Shown here one piece after another: positions 8,158-18,111 of a DNA stretch of 64,000 nucleotides (its first letter is position 1; every line of letters begins with the position of its first letter). A program made the position numbers and the translations under genes. This DNA is from Rhodocyclales bacterium (lineage in GTDB: Bacteria > Pseudomonadota > Gammaproteobacteria > Burkholderiales > Rhodocyclaceae): NCBI GenBank assembly GCA_016214145.1, contig JACRPA010000010.1, positions 90,550 through 154,549 on the forward strand. The letters are read 5' to 3'. The notes beneath the pieces were generated by a model. The model saw nothing but the letters and a program-made list of their open reading frames with translations. It ran no database searches and was not told the origin of the DNA.

Positions 8158-8748
8158 GTGTTTTCCGGAATCGTCGCCGCCGTCGGCAGGATCGCCCATC
8201 TGCAAGCCCTGGAGAAAGGCCTGCGCCTGACCGTCGAGGCGCCCGGCCTCGATCTCTCCGACGTGGCCCCGGGCGACTCGATCGCCCACGGCGGGGTCTG
8301 CCTGACCGTCATCGAGAAGGCCGGCGCCGCCTACAAGGTGGACGTCTCGCGCGAGACGCTGGACTGCACCGTCGGCCTGGACGCGCCCGGCGAGGTGAAC
8401 CTGGAGAAGGCGCTGCGCCTGGCCGACCGCCTCGGCGGCCACCTGGTGACGGGCCACGTGGACGGCGTCGGCGAGGTGCTCAAGTTCGAGCGCATCGGCG
8501 AGAGCCACGAGCTGCTGGTCCGCGCGCCGAAGCCGCTGGCGAAGTACATCGCGCGCAAGGGCTCGATCACGGTGGACGGCGTCAGCCTGACGGTGAACCG
8601 TGTCGCGGGGACTGACTTTTCCATCAACCTGATTCCGCATACGGTGACGGTGACGACGCTCAAGCGCCTGCAGGCCGGCAGCCGGGTCAATCTCGAAATC
8701 GACCTCGTCGCCCGCTACATCGAGCGCATGATGACCGCGGAAAACTGA
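8158..8748 (+). CDS. ribE: Riboflavin synthase, alpha subunit
   Basis: This 196-residue enzyme catalyses the dismutation of two 6,7-dimethyl-8-ribityllumazine molecules to riboflavin. Two internally similar lumazine-binding barrels are visible: FSGIVAAVGRI to LDCTVG (about residues 1-86), and HLVTGHVDGVGEV onward (about 97-190). Homologues start M-F-x-G-I, so the GTG at 8158 is the likely start, although the frame remains open upstream. A TAAAAT -10-like element lies near 8121. I looked for an FMN riboswitch in the short upstream gap and saw none. First gene of a riboflavin/nusB/thiL cluster. Also annotated ribC in some genomes. Confidence 0.93.
   Translation: MFSGIVAAVGRIAHLQALEKGLRLTVEAPGLDLSDVAPGDSIAHGGVCLTVIEKAGAAYKVDVSRETLDCTVGLDAPGEVNLEKALRLADRLGGHLVTGHVDGVGEVLKFERIGESHELLVRAPKPLAKYIARKGSITVDGVSLTVNRVAGTDFSINLIPHTVTVTTLKRLQAGSRVNLEIDLVARYIERMMTAEN
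8596..8619 (-). repeat. 24-bp bipartite motif, copy 3
   Basis: The reverse complement reads AAAGTCAGTC-N8-ACGGTT (two mismatches in the right block). It lies in ribE, read in a different codon frame from copy 2. Confidence 0.75.
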
Positions 8749-8751
8749 TAT

Positions 8752-9858
8752 ATGACAGCCCTCTCCCCCATCAAGGACATCATCGCCGACATCCGCGACG
8801 GCCGCATGGTCGTGCTGGTCGACGAGGAGGACCGCGAGAACGAGGGCGACCTCGTCCTCGCCGCCGAGTTCGTCACGCCCGAGGCGATCAACTTCATGGC
8901 CAAGCACGGCCGCGGCCTGATCTGCCTGACGCTGACCGAGGCGCGCTGCCGCCAGCTCAACCTGCCGCTGATGGTGCGCGACAACCGCTCGCCGCACGGC
9001 ACCGCCTTCACGCTCTCCATCGAGGCGGCCGAGGGCGTCACCACCGGCATCTCGGCGCACGACCGCGCCCGCACCGTGCAGGCGGCCGTGGCCAAGCGCG
9101 CCCAGCCGAGCGACATCGTCCAGCCCGGCCACATCTTCCCGCTCATGGCGCAGAACGGCGGCGTGCTGGTGCGCGCCGGCCACACCGAGGCCGGCTGCGA
9201 CCTCGCCCAGCTGGCGGGCTGCGAACCGGCGGCCGTGATCTGCGAGATCCTCAAGGACGACGGCACCATGGCGCGGCTGCCCGACCTCGTCGAGTTCGCC
9301 AGGGCGCACGGCCTGAAGATCGGCGCCATCGCCGACCTGATCCACTACCGCAACGAGAACGAGACCCTGGTGGAGCGCATCGCGGAAAAGGATGTCGCCT
9401 GCGCCCACGGCGAATTCCATCTCATCGGCTATCGCGACAAGACCAGCGGCGACGTGCACCTCGCCCTGGTGAAGGGCAGGATCGACCCAAAGGGGGAGAC
9501 CCTGGTGCGCGTGCACGAGCCGATCACCGTGCTGGACTTCCTCGACTGCCAGAGCGACCGCCACAGCTTCAGCGTGGATCGCGCCATGCGCACGATCGCC
9601 AAGCACGGCAGCGGCGTCATCGTGCTGCTGCGGCGCGCCAGTTCGACGCCCGATCTCCTCGCCGCGCTGCAGAGCGAGGGCGAGGCGGCGCGCCCGGCCG
9701 CCAAGTGGGACCCGCGCCTGTACGGCATCGGCGCGCAGATCCTGCGCGACCTCGGCGTACGCCGCATGAAGCTGCTCGCCAGCCCGCGCAAGATGCCGAG
9801 CATGGCGGGCTTCCAGCTCGAGATCACGGGCTATCTCAGCCCTGAAGACGCAAAATGA
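8752..9858 (+). CDS. ribBA: 3,4-dihydroxy-2-butanone-4-phosphate synthase with degenerate GTP cyclohydrolase II-like domain
   Basis: Residues 1-200 are a full RibB domain: DIRDGRMVVLVDEEDRENEGDLVLAAEFVTP with the acidic metal-binding loop, then SPHGTAFTLSIEA and GHTEAGCDLAQLAG. It converts ribulose 5-phosphate to the four-carbon riboflavin precursor. Residues of about 210-368 align to the RibA region but lack the three-cysteine zinc site and the GSLRCDCG-type motif, so GTP cyclohydrolase activity is unlikely; a separate RibA would be needed. Such degenerate RibBA proteins are common in proteobacteria. It starts three bases after the ribE stop. Confidence 0.88.
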   Translation: MTALSPIKDIIADIRDGRMVVLVDEEDRENEGDLVLAAEFVTPEAINFMAKHGRGLICLTLTEARCRQLNLPLMVRDNRSPHGTAFTLSIEAAEGVTTGISAHDRARTVQAAVAKRAQPSDIVQPGHIFPLMAQNGGVLVRAGHTEAGCDLAQLAGCEPAAVICEILKDDGTMARLPDLVEFARAHGLKIGAIADLIHYRNENETLVERIAEKDVACAHGEFHLIGYRDKTSGDVHLALVKGRIDPKGETLVRVHEPITVLDFLDCQSDRHSFSVDRAMRTIAKHGSGVIVLLRRASSTPDLLAALQSEGEAARPAAKWDPRLYGIGAQILRDLGVRRMKLLASPRKMPSMAGFQLEITGYLSPEDAK

Positions 9859-9861
9859 CAG

Positions 9862-9970
9862 CCTTCCCCCTGCCCCCCTTCCCAAGGAAGGGGGTAACGA
9901 TGGTTCAGCCGCTGTGCGGCTTCCATATTGTTGACTTCCGCCCTCCTTGGGGCGGCCCGGTGGAGGGCTG
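9862..9970. repeat. Family D mosaic repeat, copy D2
   Basis: A CCCCTTCCC/GGAAGGGGG hairpin is followed by a CCGCTGTGCGGC hairpin and then CCTTGGGGCGGCCCGG. Its right end GGAGGGCTGAC provides the apparent ribosome binding site of ribH. Confidence 0.8.
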
Positions 9971-9972
9971 AC

Positions 9973-10446
9973 ATGGCGCGCTACGACGACATCGACGAAT
10001 TCGAACCCGACCTGAAGGGCGCCGGCCTGCGCATCGGCATCGCCATGAGCCGCTTCAACATCGACGTGAGCGAAGGCCTGCTCGGCGGCTGCACGGAGGA
10101 GCTGAAGCGCCTCGGCGTGCGCGGCGCCGACACGCGGATCGTCACCGCGCCCGGCGCGCTGGAGCTGCCGCTGGTGCTGCAGACGATGGCGCAGAGCGGG
10201 CGCTTCGACGCGCTGGTGGCGCTCGGCTGCGTCATCCGCGGCGAGACATACCACTTCGAGATCGTCTCCAACGAATCCGCCCGCGGCATCACCGACGTGC
10301 AGCTCGCCACCGGCGTGCCGATCGCCAACGGCGTGCTCACCACCGAGAACGACGACCAGGCGCTGGCGCGCATGGTGCAGAAGGGCATGGAAGCCGGCCA
10401 AACTGCGGTGGAGATGGCAAACCTGCAGCGCTTTCTGAAAAAATGA
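9973..10446 (+). CDS. ribH: 6,7-dimethyl-8-ribityllumazine synthase
   Basis: This 157-residue protein has the lumazine synthase motifs: [20 protein letters not shown] near the N-terminus, [30 protein letters not shown] with the conserved His, and [14 protein letters not shown]. It condenses the RibB product with the pyrimidinedione to give the substrate of ribE and assembles into pentamers or icosahedra. ATG 9973 is preceded by GGAGGG, which belongs to the family D repeat inserted between ribBA and ribH. The frame is open upstream through the repeat, but homologues begin at about MARYDD. Confidence 0.94.
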   Translation: MARYDDIDEFEPDLKGAGLRIGIAMSRFNIDVSEGLLGGCTEELKRLGVRGADTRIVTAPGALELPLVLQTMAQSGRFDALVALGCVIRGETYHFEIVSNESARGITDVQLATGVPIANGVLTTENDDQALARMVQKGMEAGQTAVEMANLQRFLKK

Positions 10447-10462
10447 GCCCGGGAAAGACCTT

Positions 10463-10546
10463 TCACCACGGCGCGCACGGCGGTCACGGCGATAACAATG
10501 CCTGTCCTTTGCCTTTGCGCCGTGTCGCCGTGTTCGCCGTGGTTCA
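10463..10546. repeat. Family E palindromic element
   Basis: ACCACGGCGCGCACGGCGGT faces CGTGTCGCCGTG-TTCGCCGTGGT across about 30 bases, giving a long imperfect stem between ribH and nusB. It resembles the widespread CACGG-type dispersed repeats. Only one copy was seen in this window. Confidence 0.6.
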
Positions 10547-10561
10547 AGCAGGGTTTCCGGA

Positions 10562-11023
10562 ATGAAATCGCCTCGAAGACGCGCCCGCGAATTCGCGCTG
10601 CAGGGACTCTACCAGTGGCAGCTCTCCGGCAATGACGTGCCGGCCGTGGAGGCGCATCTGGCCGCCGCGGCCGGCTTCGAGAAGATCGACCGCGCCCTGT
10701 TCGACCTGCTGCTGAAGGGCGCGATTGCCGAAGCGGCGGAGCTGCAGGCGCTCATCGCGCCGCAGCTGGATCGCCCCTACGCCGAGCTCTCGCCGGTCGA
10801 GCGCGCCATCCTGCTGCTCGCCACCTTCGAACTGAAGCGGCATCTGGATGCGCCCTACAAGGTGGTGATCAACGAGGCCATCGAGCTGGCCAAGAGCTAC
10901 GGCGGCACGGACGGCCACAAGTATGTAAACGGCGTGCTGGACAAGCTCGCCGTACTGATGCGGCCCGCAGAGGCTGCGCGACCTGTCCGAAGCAGGAAAC
11001 CGGACATCAAGGAGGAGTCATGA
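10562..11023 (+). CDS. nusB: Transcription antitermination factor NusB
   Basis: This 153-residue all-alpha RNA-binding protein has the N-terminal [19 protein letters not shown], the central [19 protein letters not shown] and the C-terminal [30 protein letters not shown], all diagnostic for NusB. It binds boxA RNA with NusE (S10) and supports antitermination in rRNA operons. The ribH-nusB-thiL order is conserved in many proteobacteria. The C-terminal 20 residues ([13 protein letters not shown]) extend beyond the E. coli protein. The stop overlaps the next ATG by four bases (ATGA). Confidence 0.95.
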   Translation: MKSPRRRAREFALQGLYQWQLSGNDVPAVEAHLAAAAGFEKIDRALFDLLLKGAIAEAAELQALIAPQLDRPYAELSPVERAILLLATFELKRHLDAPYKVVINEAIELAKSYGGTDGHKYVNGVLDKLAVLMRPAEAARPVRSRKPDIKEES

Positions 11024-11253
11024 ACGAGAAATCCACCGAACGCCCCCATCCCCAGACGGCGGAGGACAAGCATCCGAAGCACTACGCTGCCGACTGGTGG
11101 ATCTACGTGGTGCTGGCCCTGTTCATCGGCGGCCTGGTCTTTCTGACTTACGCCGTGATGCTGCGCGGCGAGATCATGGCCGAGTTCGGCAAACCGGGCA
11201 GCAAGGCCGCTCCGCCGGCGAGCACGGCGCCGGCCTCCGCCGAAAAAAAGTAG
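11020..11253 (+). CDS. Small single-pass membrane protein, unknown function
   Basis: This 77-residue protein has a charged N-terminus (about residues 1-25), one transmembrane helix [20 protein letters not shown] (around 27-46) and a Pro/Ala-rich lysine-ended tail. I do not recognise a family. A strong GGAGGAG sits eight bases before the ATG, inside the nusB 3' end, so it is clearly translated. Its position between nusB and thiL suggests co-transcription but says nothing of function. Confidence 0.7.
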   Translation: MNEKSTERPHPQTAEDKHPKHYAADWWIYVVLALFIGGLVFLTYAVMLRGEIMAEFGKPGSKAAPPASTAPASAEKK

Positions 11254-11273
11254 TCTCGCTTCGGAAGCCAACT

Positions 11274-12233
11274 GTGCCTTCCGAATTCGAACTGATCGCC
11301 CGTCACTTCACCCGCTCCGTCCGGCACACCGTGCTGGGCGTCGGCGACGACGGCGCCATTGTGCGCCCGTCGCCCGGCATGGACCTGGTGGTATCCACCG
11401 ACATGCTGGTCGCCGGTACGCATTTCCTGCCCGATGCCGATGCCGAGGCGCTGGGCTGGAAATCCCTCGCCGTAAACCTTTCCGACCTCGCCGCCATGGG
11501 CGCGCAACCGCGCTGGGCCGTGGTGGCGGCGGCCCTGCCGGAACCCGATGAAACCTGGATCGCCGCCTTCGCGCGCGGCTTCTTCGCCGCCGCCGCGGCC
11601 TTCGACGTCGACGTGATCGGCGGCGACACGACGCGCGGGCCGCTCAACATCGCGCCGACCGTGTTCGGCGAAGTGCCGCAAGGGCAGGCGCTCACCCGTG
11701 CCGGCGCGCAGGCGGGCGACGAGCTCTGGGTTTCGGGCGCGCCCGGGCGCGCGGCGCTGGGACTCGCCCACCGCCTGGGAAAAGTCAGTCTCCACGACAC
11801 GGCGATGGCGCCCTGCCTGGCCGCGCTGGATCGCCCGCAACCCCGGGTCGGGCTCGGACTCGCCCTGCGCGGCCTGGCCAGCGCCGCCATCGACGTCTCC
11901 GACGGCCTGCTCGCCGACATCGGCCACATCCTGGAACGCTCCGCCCTGGCGGCCGACATCGAATCCGCCCGCCTGCCGCGCGCGGCGTTCGAGGCCTGCG
12001 CCGACGCCGCGCTGGCGCAGGGCTGCCTGCTCGCCGGCGGCGACGACTACGAGCTGGCCTTCAGCGCCCCGGCCGCGCGGCGCGGGGACATCGAGGCGCT
12101 GTCCGCGAGACTCGGCCTGCCGCTGACGCGCATCGGCAGCCTGCGGGCGGGGCCGGCCGGCGAACTGATCCTGCGCGATGCCGCCGGCCAGCCGATGCCC
12201 GTCGGCCGGCGCGGCTTCGACCATTTCGCATGA
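11274..12233 (+). CDS. thiL: Thiamine-monophosphate kinase
   Basis: This 319-residue enzyme phosphorylates thiamine monophosphate to the active cofactor thiamine diphosphate. Motifs seen are FELIARHF at the N-terminus, GVGDDGAIVRPSPGMDLVVSTDMLVAGTHF (metal and substrate loop), GWKSLAVNLSDLAAMGA, GGDTTRGP, AIDVSDGLLADIGHI and AGGDDYELAFS. The best start is GTG 11274, giving MPSEFELIARHF, which matches homologues; no ATG exists at that point. Part of the nusB-thiL-pgpA cluster. Confidence 0.93.
   Translation: MPSEFELIARHFTRSVRHTVLGVGDDGAIVRPSPGMDLVVSTDMLVAGTHFLPDADAEALGWKSLAVNLSDLAAMGAQPRWAVVAAALPEPDETWIAAFARGFFAAAAAFDVDVIGGDTTRGPLNIAPTVFGEVPQGQALTRAGAQAGDELWVSGAPGRAALGLAHRLGKVSLHDTAMAPCLAALDRPQPRVGLGLALRGLASAAIDVSDGLLADIGHILERSALAADIESARLPRAAFEACADAALAQGCLLAGGDDYELAFSAPAARRGDIEALSARLGLPLTRIGSLRAGPAGELILRDAAGQPMPVGRRGFDHFA
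11781..11804 (+). repeat. 24-bp bipartite motif, copy 4
   Basis: AAAGTCAGTC-N8-ACGGCG, perfect in both blocks, within thiL, where it encodes KVSLHDTA. Confidence 0.85.
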
Positions 12234-12262
12234 CCTGTTTGGCGACAATGTTCAGCAGTACT

Positions 12263-12327
12263 TGTGGGAGCGGCGTTCTCGCCGCGATTGCAGCCGCCGA
12301 TATCGCGGCGAGGACGCCGCTCCCACA
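12263..12327. repeat. Family C REP palindrome, copy C3
   Basis: TGTGGGAGCGGCGTTCTCGC is mirrored by GCGAGGACGCCGCTCCCACA, with an inner CGCGAT/ATCGCG pair. It shares the TGTGGGAGCGGC end with C1 but has a different core. It lies between thiL and pgpA. Confidence 0.88.
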
Positions 12328-12381
12328 TGGCGTTTCAAGACTGTTCGCATGCTGGCCGAAGCCGATGGCAAAGCAACCCGC

Positions 12382-12864
12382 ATGAAACCCGACCTGAAGT
12401 TCCTCTTCGCCCACCCGGCGCATTTCATCGCCCTTGGCTTCGGCAGCGGCCTCTCGCCGGTGGCGCCGGGCACCGCCGGCACGCTGGCCGCCTGGCTGCT
12501 GTTTCCCTTCATCAAGCCGACTTTTTCCGATGCCGGCTTCCTGGCCTTTCTCGTCGCCGCCTTCGTCGTCGGCGTCTTCGCCGCAAGCCGAACCGGCCGT
12601 GACCTGGGCGTGTCGGACCACGGTTCCATCGTCTGGGACGAGATCGTGCCTTTCTGGCTGGTGCTGCTGATGACGCCGGCGGGATTTCTCTGGCAACTGG
12701 CCGCCTTCATCTGGTTCCGCTTCTTCGACATCACCAAGCCGCAGCCGGCGCGCTGGATCGACGGCCACATGAAGCACGGCTTCGGCGTCATGCTCGACGA
12801 CGTCGTGGCGGCCGGCTACACCCTGCTGGTGCTCGCTCTCTTCAAGGTGCTGTTCAATGGATAA
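12382..12864 (+). CDS. pgpA: Phosphatidylglycerophosphatase A
   Basis: This 160-residue inner-membrane phosphatase dephosphorylates phosphatidylglycerophosphate to phosphatidylglycerol. It shows the PgpA pattern HFIALGFGSGLSPVAPGTAGTL near the N-terminus, the acidic stretch DHGSIVWDEIVPFW, and the C-terminal RFFDITKPQPARWIDGHMKHGFGVMLDDVVAA. Start ATG 12382 matches homologues (MKPDLKFLFAHPAHFIALG); an alternative ATG at 12349 would add 11 residues just after a family C repeat. Its 3' end overlaps pncC by eight bases. Confidence 0.92.
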   Translation: MKPDLKFLFAHPAHFIALGFGSGLSPVAPGTAGTLAAWLLFPFIKPTFSDAGFLAFLVAAFVVGVFAASRTGRDLGVSDHGSIVWDEIVPFWLVLLMTPAGFLWQLAAFIWFRFFDITKPQPARWIDGHMKHGFGVMLDDVVAAGYTLLVLALFKVLFNG

Positions 12865-13372
12865 GGATCTCGAAGATCTGTCGGTTCGCGTCGGCGCCGC
12901 ATTGCTTGAACGCAAGCTGATGCTTGCCTGCGCGGAATCCTGCACGGGCGGCTGGGTATCCGAGGTGGTCACGGCCACGGCGGGCAGCTCGCAGTGGTTC
13001 GAGCGCGGCTTCATCACCTATTCCAACGCCGCCAAGCAGGAACTGCTCGGAGTGCGGGCGGAAACCTTGCGGGCGGACGGGGCGGTCAGCGAGGCCGTGG
13101 TGCGCGAGATGGCGGCCGGCGCGCTCAGGCGCAGCCATGCCCAGGCGGCGCTGGCGATTTCGGGCGTTGCCGGCCCGACGGGTGGCTCACCGGGTAAGCC
13201 AGTGGGCACCCTATGCTTCGCCTGGGTCCTGCGGGGCGGAGAGCCGACCGCCGAAACGCTGCACTTTCCCGGCGACCGCGAGGCGGTGCGCAAGCAATCG
13301 GTGATCCATGCCCTGCAAGGACTGCTCCGGAAGCTCGATGAAGCAAGCACTAACATACGTGTAACAGATTGA
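12857..13372 (+). CDS. pncC: Nicotinamide-nucleotide amidohydrolase (CinA C-terminal family)
   Basis: This 171-residue stand-alone CinA C-terminal domain has LMLACAESCTGGWVSEVVTATAGSS with the catalytic Ser/Lys region, GFITYSNAAKQELLGV, AISGVAGPTGGSPGKPVGTLCFAW and HFPGDREAVRKQSV. PncC deamidates nicotinamide mononucleotide to nicotinate mononucleotide in pyridine-nucleotide recycling. The gene precedes recA, as cinA-type genes often do, and overlaps pgpA. Ends just before the AT-rich recA leader. Confidence 0.92.
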   Translation: MDKDLEDLSVRVGAALLERKLMLACAESCTGGWVSEVVTATAGSSQWFERGFITYSNAAKQELLGVRAETLRADGAVSEAVVREMAAGALRRSHAQAALAISGVAGPTGGSPGKPVGTLCFAWVLRGGEPTAETLHFPGDREAVRKQSVIHALQGLLRKLDEASTNIRVTD

Positions 13373-13461
13373 TTTAATATTTATTTATTTGTTGGCTTGC
13401 GGTCGAGTCGGCCCGGCAAAGACTGTGCCATAATTCAACCGAATCTGACTGGGGAAACACT
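13373..13461 (+). promoter_or_regulatory. AT-rich recA upstream region with probable promoter
   Basis: Bases 13374-13391 form an A/T run (TTTAATATTTATTTATTT) that stands out in this GC-rich DNA and could act as an UP element. A CATAAT -10-like hexamer is at 13429-13434. CTGT at 13423-13426 could be half of a LexA box, but the second half (ACAG at the right distance) is absent. The exact start site cannot be fixed by eye. Confidence 0.4.
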
Positions 13462-14480
<1,019 letters not shown>

Positions 14481-14484
<4 letters not shown>

Positions 14485-14911
14485 ACAGCGACCTGAAAAA
14501 CAAGGCGCTGCGAATGCTCGCCCGGCGCGAGCATTCCCGCGCCGAACTGACCCGAAAACTATCCGACGACGGCAGCCAGGAAGAAATCCAAGCCGTGCTC
14601 GATCGACTGGAACAAACCGGACTGCTTTCCGACGCGCGCTTCGCCGAGTCCTTCGTCTCGTCGCGCGCGGCGCGCGTCGGCAACGCCCGGCTGCGGCACG
14701 ACCTGCGCGCGAAGGGCGTCGCCGACGACCTCGTCGCCGCGGCGCTGCCCGCCGAAGCCGACAGCGAGATCGGGCGGGCGCGCGAAGTCTGGCGGCGCAA
14801 GTTCGACGCGCCCCCGGGCGATCGCAACGAATTTGCGCGGCAGGCGCGCTTCCTGCAGAGCCGCGGCTTTGCCGCCGACATCATCCGCAAGGTGCTCAAG
14901 GAAACAGCAGA

Positions 14912-14915
<4 letters not shown>
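14481..14915 (+). CDS. recX: RecA regulatory protein RecX
   Basis: This 144-residue helical-repeat protein has the RecX pattern [54 protein letters not shown] and [19 protein letters not shown]. RecX binds RecA filaments and limits their activity. The only start consistent with the full domain is TTG 14481, which overlaps the recA TGA; a weak start coupled to recA would keep RecX levels low. The stop overlaps the lptB ATG by four bases. Confidence 0.93.
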
Positions 14916-15634
<719 letters not shown>

Positions 15635-15673
15635 ACAACAACTCTGGCTCTTGCCGACCTTCCCTGTCGGTCG

Positions 15674-17098
15674 ATGAAACAAACCCTTCAGCTCAAGCTC
15701 TCGCAGCACCTCGCGCTGACGCCGCAGCTGCAGCAGTCGATACGCCTGCTGCAGCTGTCGACGCTCGAACTGAACCAGGAAATCGACACTTTCCTGCAGG
15801 ACAACCCGCTGCTCGAACGCGAGGAGGAGCCGGCACCCGAAGCCGCGGTTTACTCGTCTTCGGGCGACGCGCTGCAGGCCCCCGCCGAATCGCTCGACGG
15901 TGGCATGCCGGAGCCGAATTTCGGCGACAGCAGCCCCGCCGACTGGCTCGGCGAAGGCGGCGGCGCTTCCTCTTCGCGCGACGACCGCAACGACGACGAG
16001 CCATCCTACGCGGAGATACAGGCGGCCGTCACTTCGCTGCGCGACCACCTGGGTTCGCAACTGGCCATGATGCCGCTCTCCGAGCGCGACAGCAGCCTGG
16101 TGCGGCTATTGATCGAGGCTCTCGACGACGACGGTTACCTCGCGCAAAGCCTGGAGGAGCTGGTCGAGATGCTGCCGGCGGAACTGGAAGTCGACATCGA
16201 CGAACTGCAGATCGCCCTCAAGCACCTGCAGAACTTCGATCCGCCCGGCATCGGCGCGCGCAGCGCCTCGGAATGCCTGGCGCTGCAGCTGGCCAGCCTG
16301 CCGTCATCCAGGACCTGCGACATGGCCCTGAAAATCGTGCGCAACCACCTCGACCAGCTGGCGGCCCGCGATTACGTGAGATTGCGCAAGGCGGTCGCCT
16401 GCAGCGAGGACGAGCTGCGCGAGGCCCAGGCGCTGATCCGTTCGCTCAATCCCCGTCCCGGCGCGCAGTTCTCGCCCGCCGATACGCGCTATGTCGTCCC
16501 CGACGTGGTGGTGCGCAAGGTGCGCGGCCAGTGGACCGTCTCGCTCAATGCCGACGCCATGCCGCGCCTGCGCATCAACCGCCTCTACGCGAACATCCTG
16601 CAGGGCCAGCGCGGTTCCGGCCTCGCCAGCCAGTTGCAGGAAGCCAAGTGGCTGATCAAGAACGTGCAGCAGCGCTTCGAGACGATCCAGCGCGTTTCCC
16701 AGGCGATCGTGGACCGGCAGCGCCAGTTCTTCGAGCACGGCGAGGTGGCGATGCGGCCGCTCACCCTGCGCGAGATCGCCGACCAGCTCGGCCTGCACGA
16801 ATCGACCATTTCGCGCGTGACGACGCAGAAATACATGGCCACGCCGCGCGGCGTATATGAACTGAAGTATTTCTTCGGCAGCCACGTCGCCACCGAGGCC
16901 GGCGGCGCGGCCTCCTCGACGGCCATCCGGGCGCTCATCAAGCAGCTGGTCGGCGCCGAGGACGGCAAGAAGCCGCTGTCGGACGCCCAACTGGCCGACA
17001 TCCTCGGCCAGCAGGGCATCGTGGTGGCGCGGCGCACCGTCGCCAAGTACCGCGAGGCGCTGAGCATTCCGCCGGTCAACCTGAGGAAGTCGATTTAA
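15674..17098 (+). CDS. rpoN: RNA polymerase sigma-54 factor
   Basis: This 474-residue protein has three recognisable parts. Region I is glutamine- and leucine-rich ([31 protein letters not shown]). An acidic region II follows (about 48-115). Region III carries the core-binding domain, the helix-turn-helix [32 protein letters not shown], and the RpoN box [21 protein letters not shown] near the C-terminus. Sigma-54 directs transcription of nitrogen, motility and stress genes from -24/-12 promoters with enhancer-binding ATPases. The lptB-rpoN-hpf-ptsN order is conserved in proteobacteria. Confidence 0.97.
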   Translation: MKQTLQLKLSQHLALTPQLQQSIRLLQLSTLELNQEIDTFLQDNPLLEREEEPAPEAAVYSSSGDALQAPAESLDGGMPEPNFGDSSPADWLGEGGGASSSRDDRNDDEPSYAEIQAAVTSLRDHLGSQLAMMPLSERDSSLVRLLIEALDDDGYLAQSLEELVEMLPAELEVDIDELQIALKHLQNFDPPGIGARSASECLALQLASLPSSRTCDMALKIVRNHLDQLAARDYVRLRKAVACSEDELREAQALIRSLNPRPGAQFSPADTRYVVPDVVVRKVRGQWTVSLNADAMPRLRINRLYANILQGQRGSGLASQLQEAKWLIKNVQQRFETIQRVSQAIVDRQRQFFEHGEVAMRPLTLREIADQLGLHESTISRVTTQKYMATPRGVYELKYFFGSHVATEAGGAASSTAIRALIKQLVGAEDGKKPLSDAQLADILGQQGIVVARRTVAKYREALSIPPVNLRKSI

Positions 17099-17107
17099 TT
17101 GCCGTTA

Positions 17108-17164
17108 GTAGGTCGGGCTTCAGCCCGACATCAACCGCCACTGTCGGCCTGAAGGCCGACCTAC
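17108..17164. repeat. Family B palindromic element, copy B2
   Basis: GTAGGTCGGGCTTCAGCCC is mirrored by GGCCTGAAGGCCGACCTAC. It lies between rpoN and hpf; a transcript would fold it into a hairpin about 15 bases before the hpf start. Confidence 0.92.
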
Positions 17165-17180
17165 ATAGAAGGGAGCCATC

Positions 17181-17501
17181 ATGAACATCAACATCACCGG
17201 GCATCACCTCGAAGTCACGCCGGCCATCCACGACTATGTCACCGGCAAGCTCGATCGCGTCATCCGGCACTTCGACCACGTTACCGCGGTGCACGTCATC
17301 CTGTCGGTGGAGAAGCTGCGGCAGAAGGCGGAGGTGACGGTGCATGTGCGCGGCAAGGACATCTTCGTCGAAGCCCAGGACGAAAACCTGTACGCCAGCA
17401 TCGATGCCCTGGCGGACAAGCTCGACCGCCAGGTGCTCAAGCACAAGGAAAAAAAGGCCGAGCACGCGCACGAGGCGCTCAAGCGGCAGGTGGTCGAATA
17501 G
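17181..17501 (+). CDS. hpf: Ribosome hibernation promoting factor (short HPF)
   Basis: This 106-residue protein matches short HPF/YhbH: MNINITGHHLEVTPAIHDYVTGKLDRVIRHFDHV, VEVTVHVRGKDIFVEAQDENLYASIDALADKLDRQV, and a lysine-rich C-terminus. It binds the 30S A/P-site region and promotes 100S dimers in stationary phase. GGGAG lies upstream of the ATG, immediately after the family B hairpin. The rpoN-hpf-ptsN arrangement is standard. Confidence 0.95.
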   Translation: MNINITGHHLEVTPAIHDYVTGKLDRVIRHFDHVTAVHVILSVEKLRQKAEVTVHVRGKDIFVEAQDENLYASIDALADKLDRQVLKHKEKKAEHAHEALKRQVVE

Positions 17502-17625
17502 GCCGGAATTGGCCTCGCCCCGCGTGGGGCTTTCCCGGTATAATCCGCCGCCTAGCCCCACAGGACAGCCCTCCAGCCGCTTCCGCCAGCACGCCCCCAC
17601 AGCCATTCTCCCGGCCCGCAACAGC

Positions 17626-18111
17626 ATGAACCTGATCGCCAAGCTCCTGCCCCTCTCCAACGTCCAGGTCGACCTCGATGCCAGCAGCAAGAAGCGCGTT
17701 TTCGAGCAGGCGGGGATCATGTTCGAGAACAACCAGGGCATCGGTCGCAGCACGGTGTTCGACAGCCTTTTCGCACGCGAAAAACTCGGCTCGACCGGGC
17801 TCGGGCAGGGCGTCGCCATCCCGCACGGCCGCATCAAGGGGCTGAAGGAGGCGGTCGGAGCCTTCCTGCGGCTGGCCGCCCCGGTGCAATTCGATGCCCC
17901 GGACGGCAAGCCGGTCAGTTTCCTGTTCGTGCTTCTGGTGCCGGAACAGGCCACCGAACAGCATTTGCAGATTCTCTCGGAGCTGGCGCAGCTGTTTTCC
18001 GATCGCGCCTTCCGCGAGCAGCTGGCAGCCGCAACGGACGCGGCCGCCATTCACGCTCTTTTCACCGGCTGGGAACCCCATGCGGCAGGCGAACGTCGCG
18101 CAGCTGTTTGA
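17626..18111 (+). CDS. ptsN: PTS nitrogen-regulatory EIIA component
   Basis: This 161-residue EIIA-Ntr protein has its phosphorylatable His67 in GLGQGVAIPHGRIKGL. The PTS fold is visible from LSNVQVDLDASSKKRVFEQAGIMFE through SFLFVLLVPEQATEQHLQILSELAQLFSD. EIIA-Ntr receives phosphate from the PtsP-NPr chain and regulates potassium uptake, phosphate starvation and metabolism rather than sugar import. The frame is open far upstream but homologues begin at MNLIAKLLP. Its 3' end overlaps hprK by 32 bases. Confidence 0.94.
   Translation: MNLIAKLLPLSNVQVDLDASSKKRVFEQAGIMFENNQGIGRSTVFDSLFAREKLGSTGLGQGVAIPHGRIKGLKEAVGAFLRLAAPVQFDAPDGKPVSFLFVLLVPEQATEQHLQILSELAQLFSDRAFREQLAAATDAAAIHALFTGWEPHAAGERRAAV

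Noticed and set aside
8143..10401. A very long open frame on the minus strand opposite ribE-ribBA-ribH.
   Set aside because: It is antisense to well-conserved riboflavin genes, its translation is compositionally odd (Ala/Arg/Gln/His-rich) and without motifs; a side effect of high GC.
13373..13461. A LexA box in front of recA.
   Set aside because: Only a CTGT half-site is present at 13423; no matching ACAG eight bases later.
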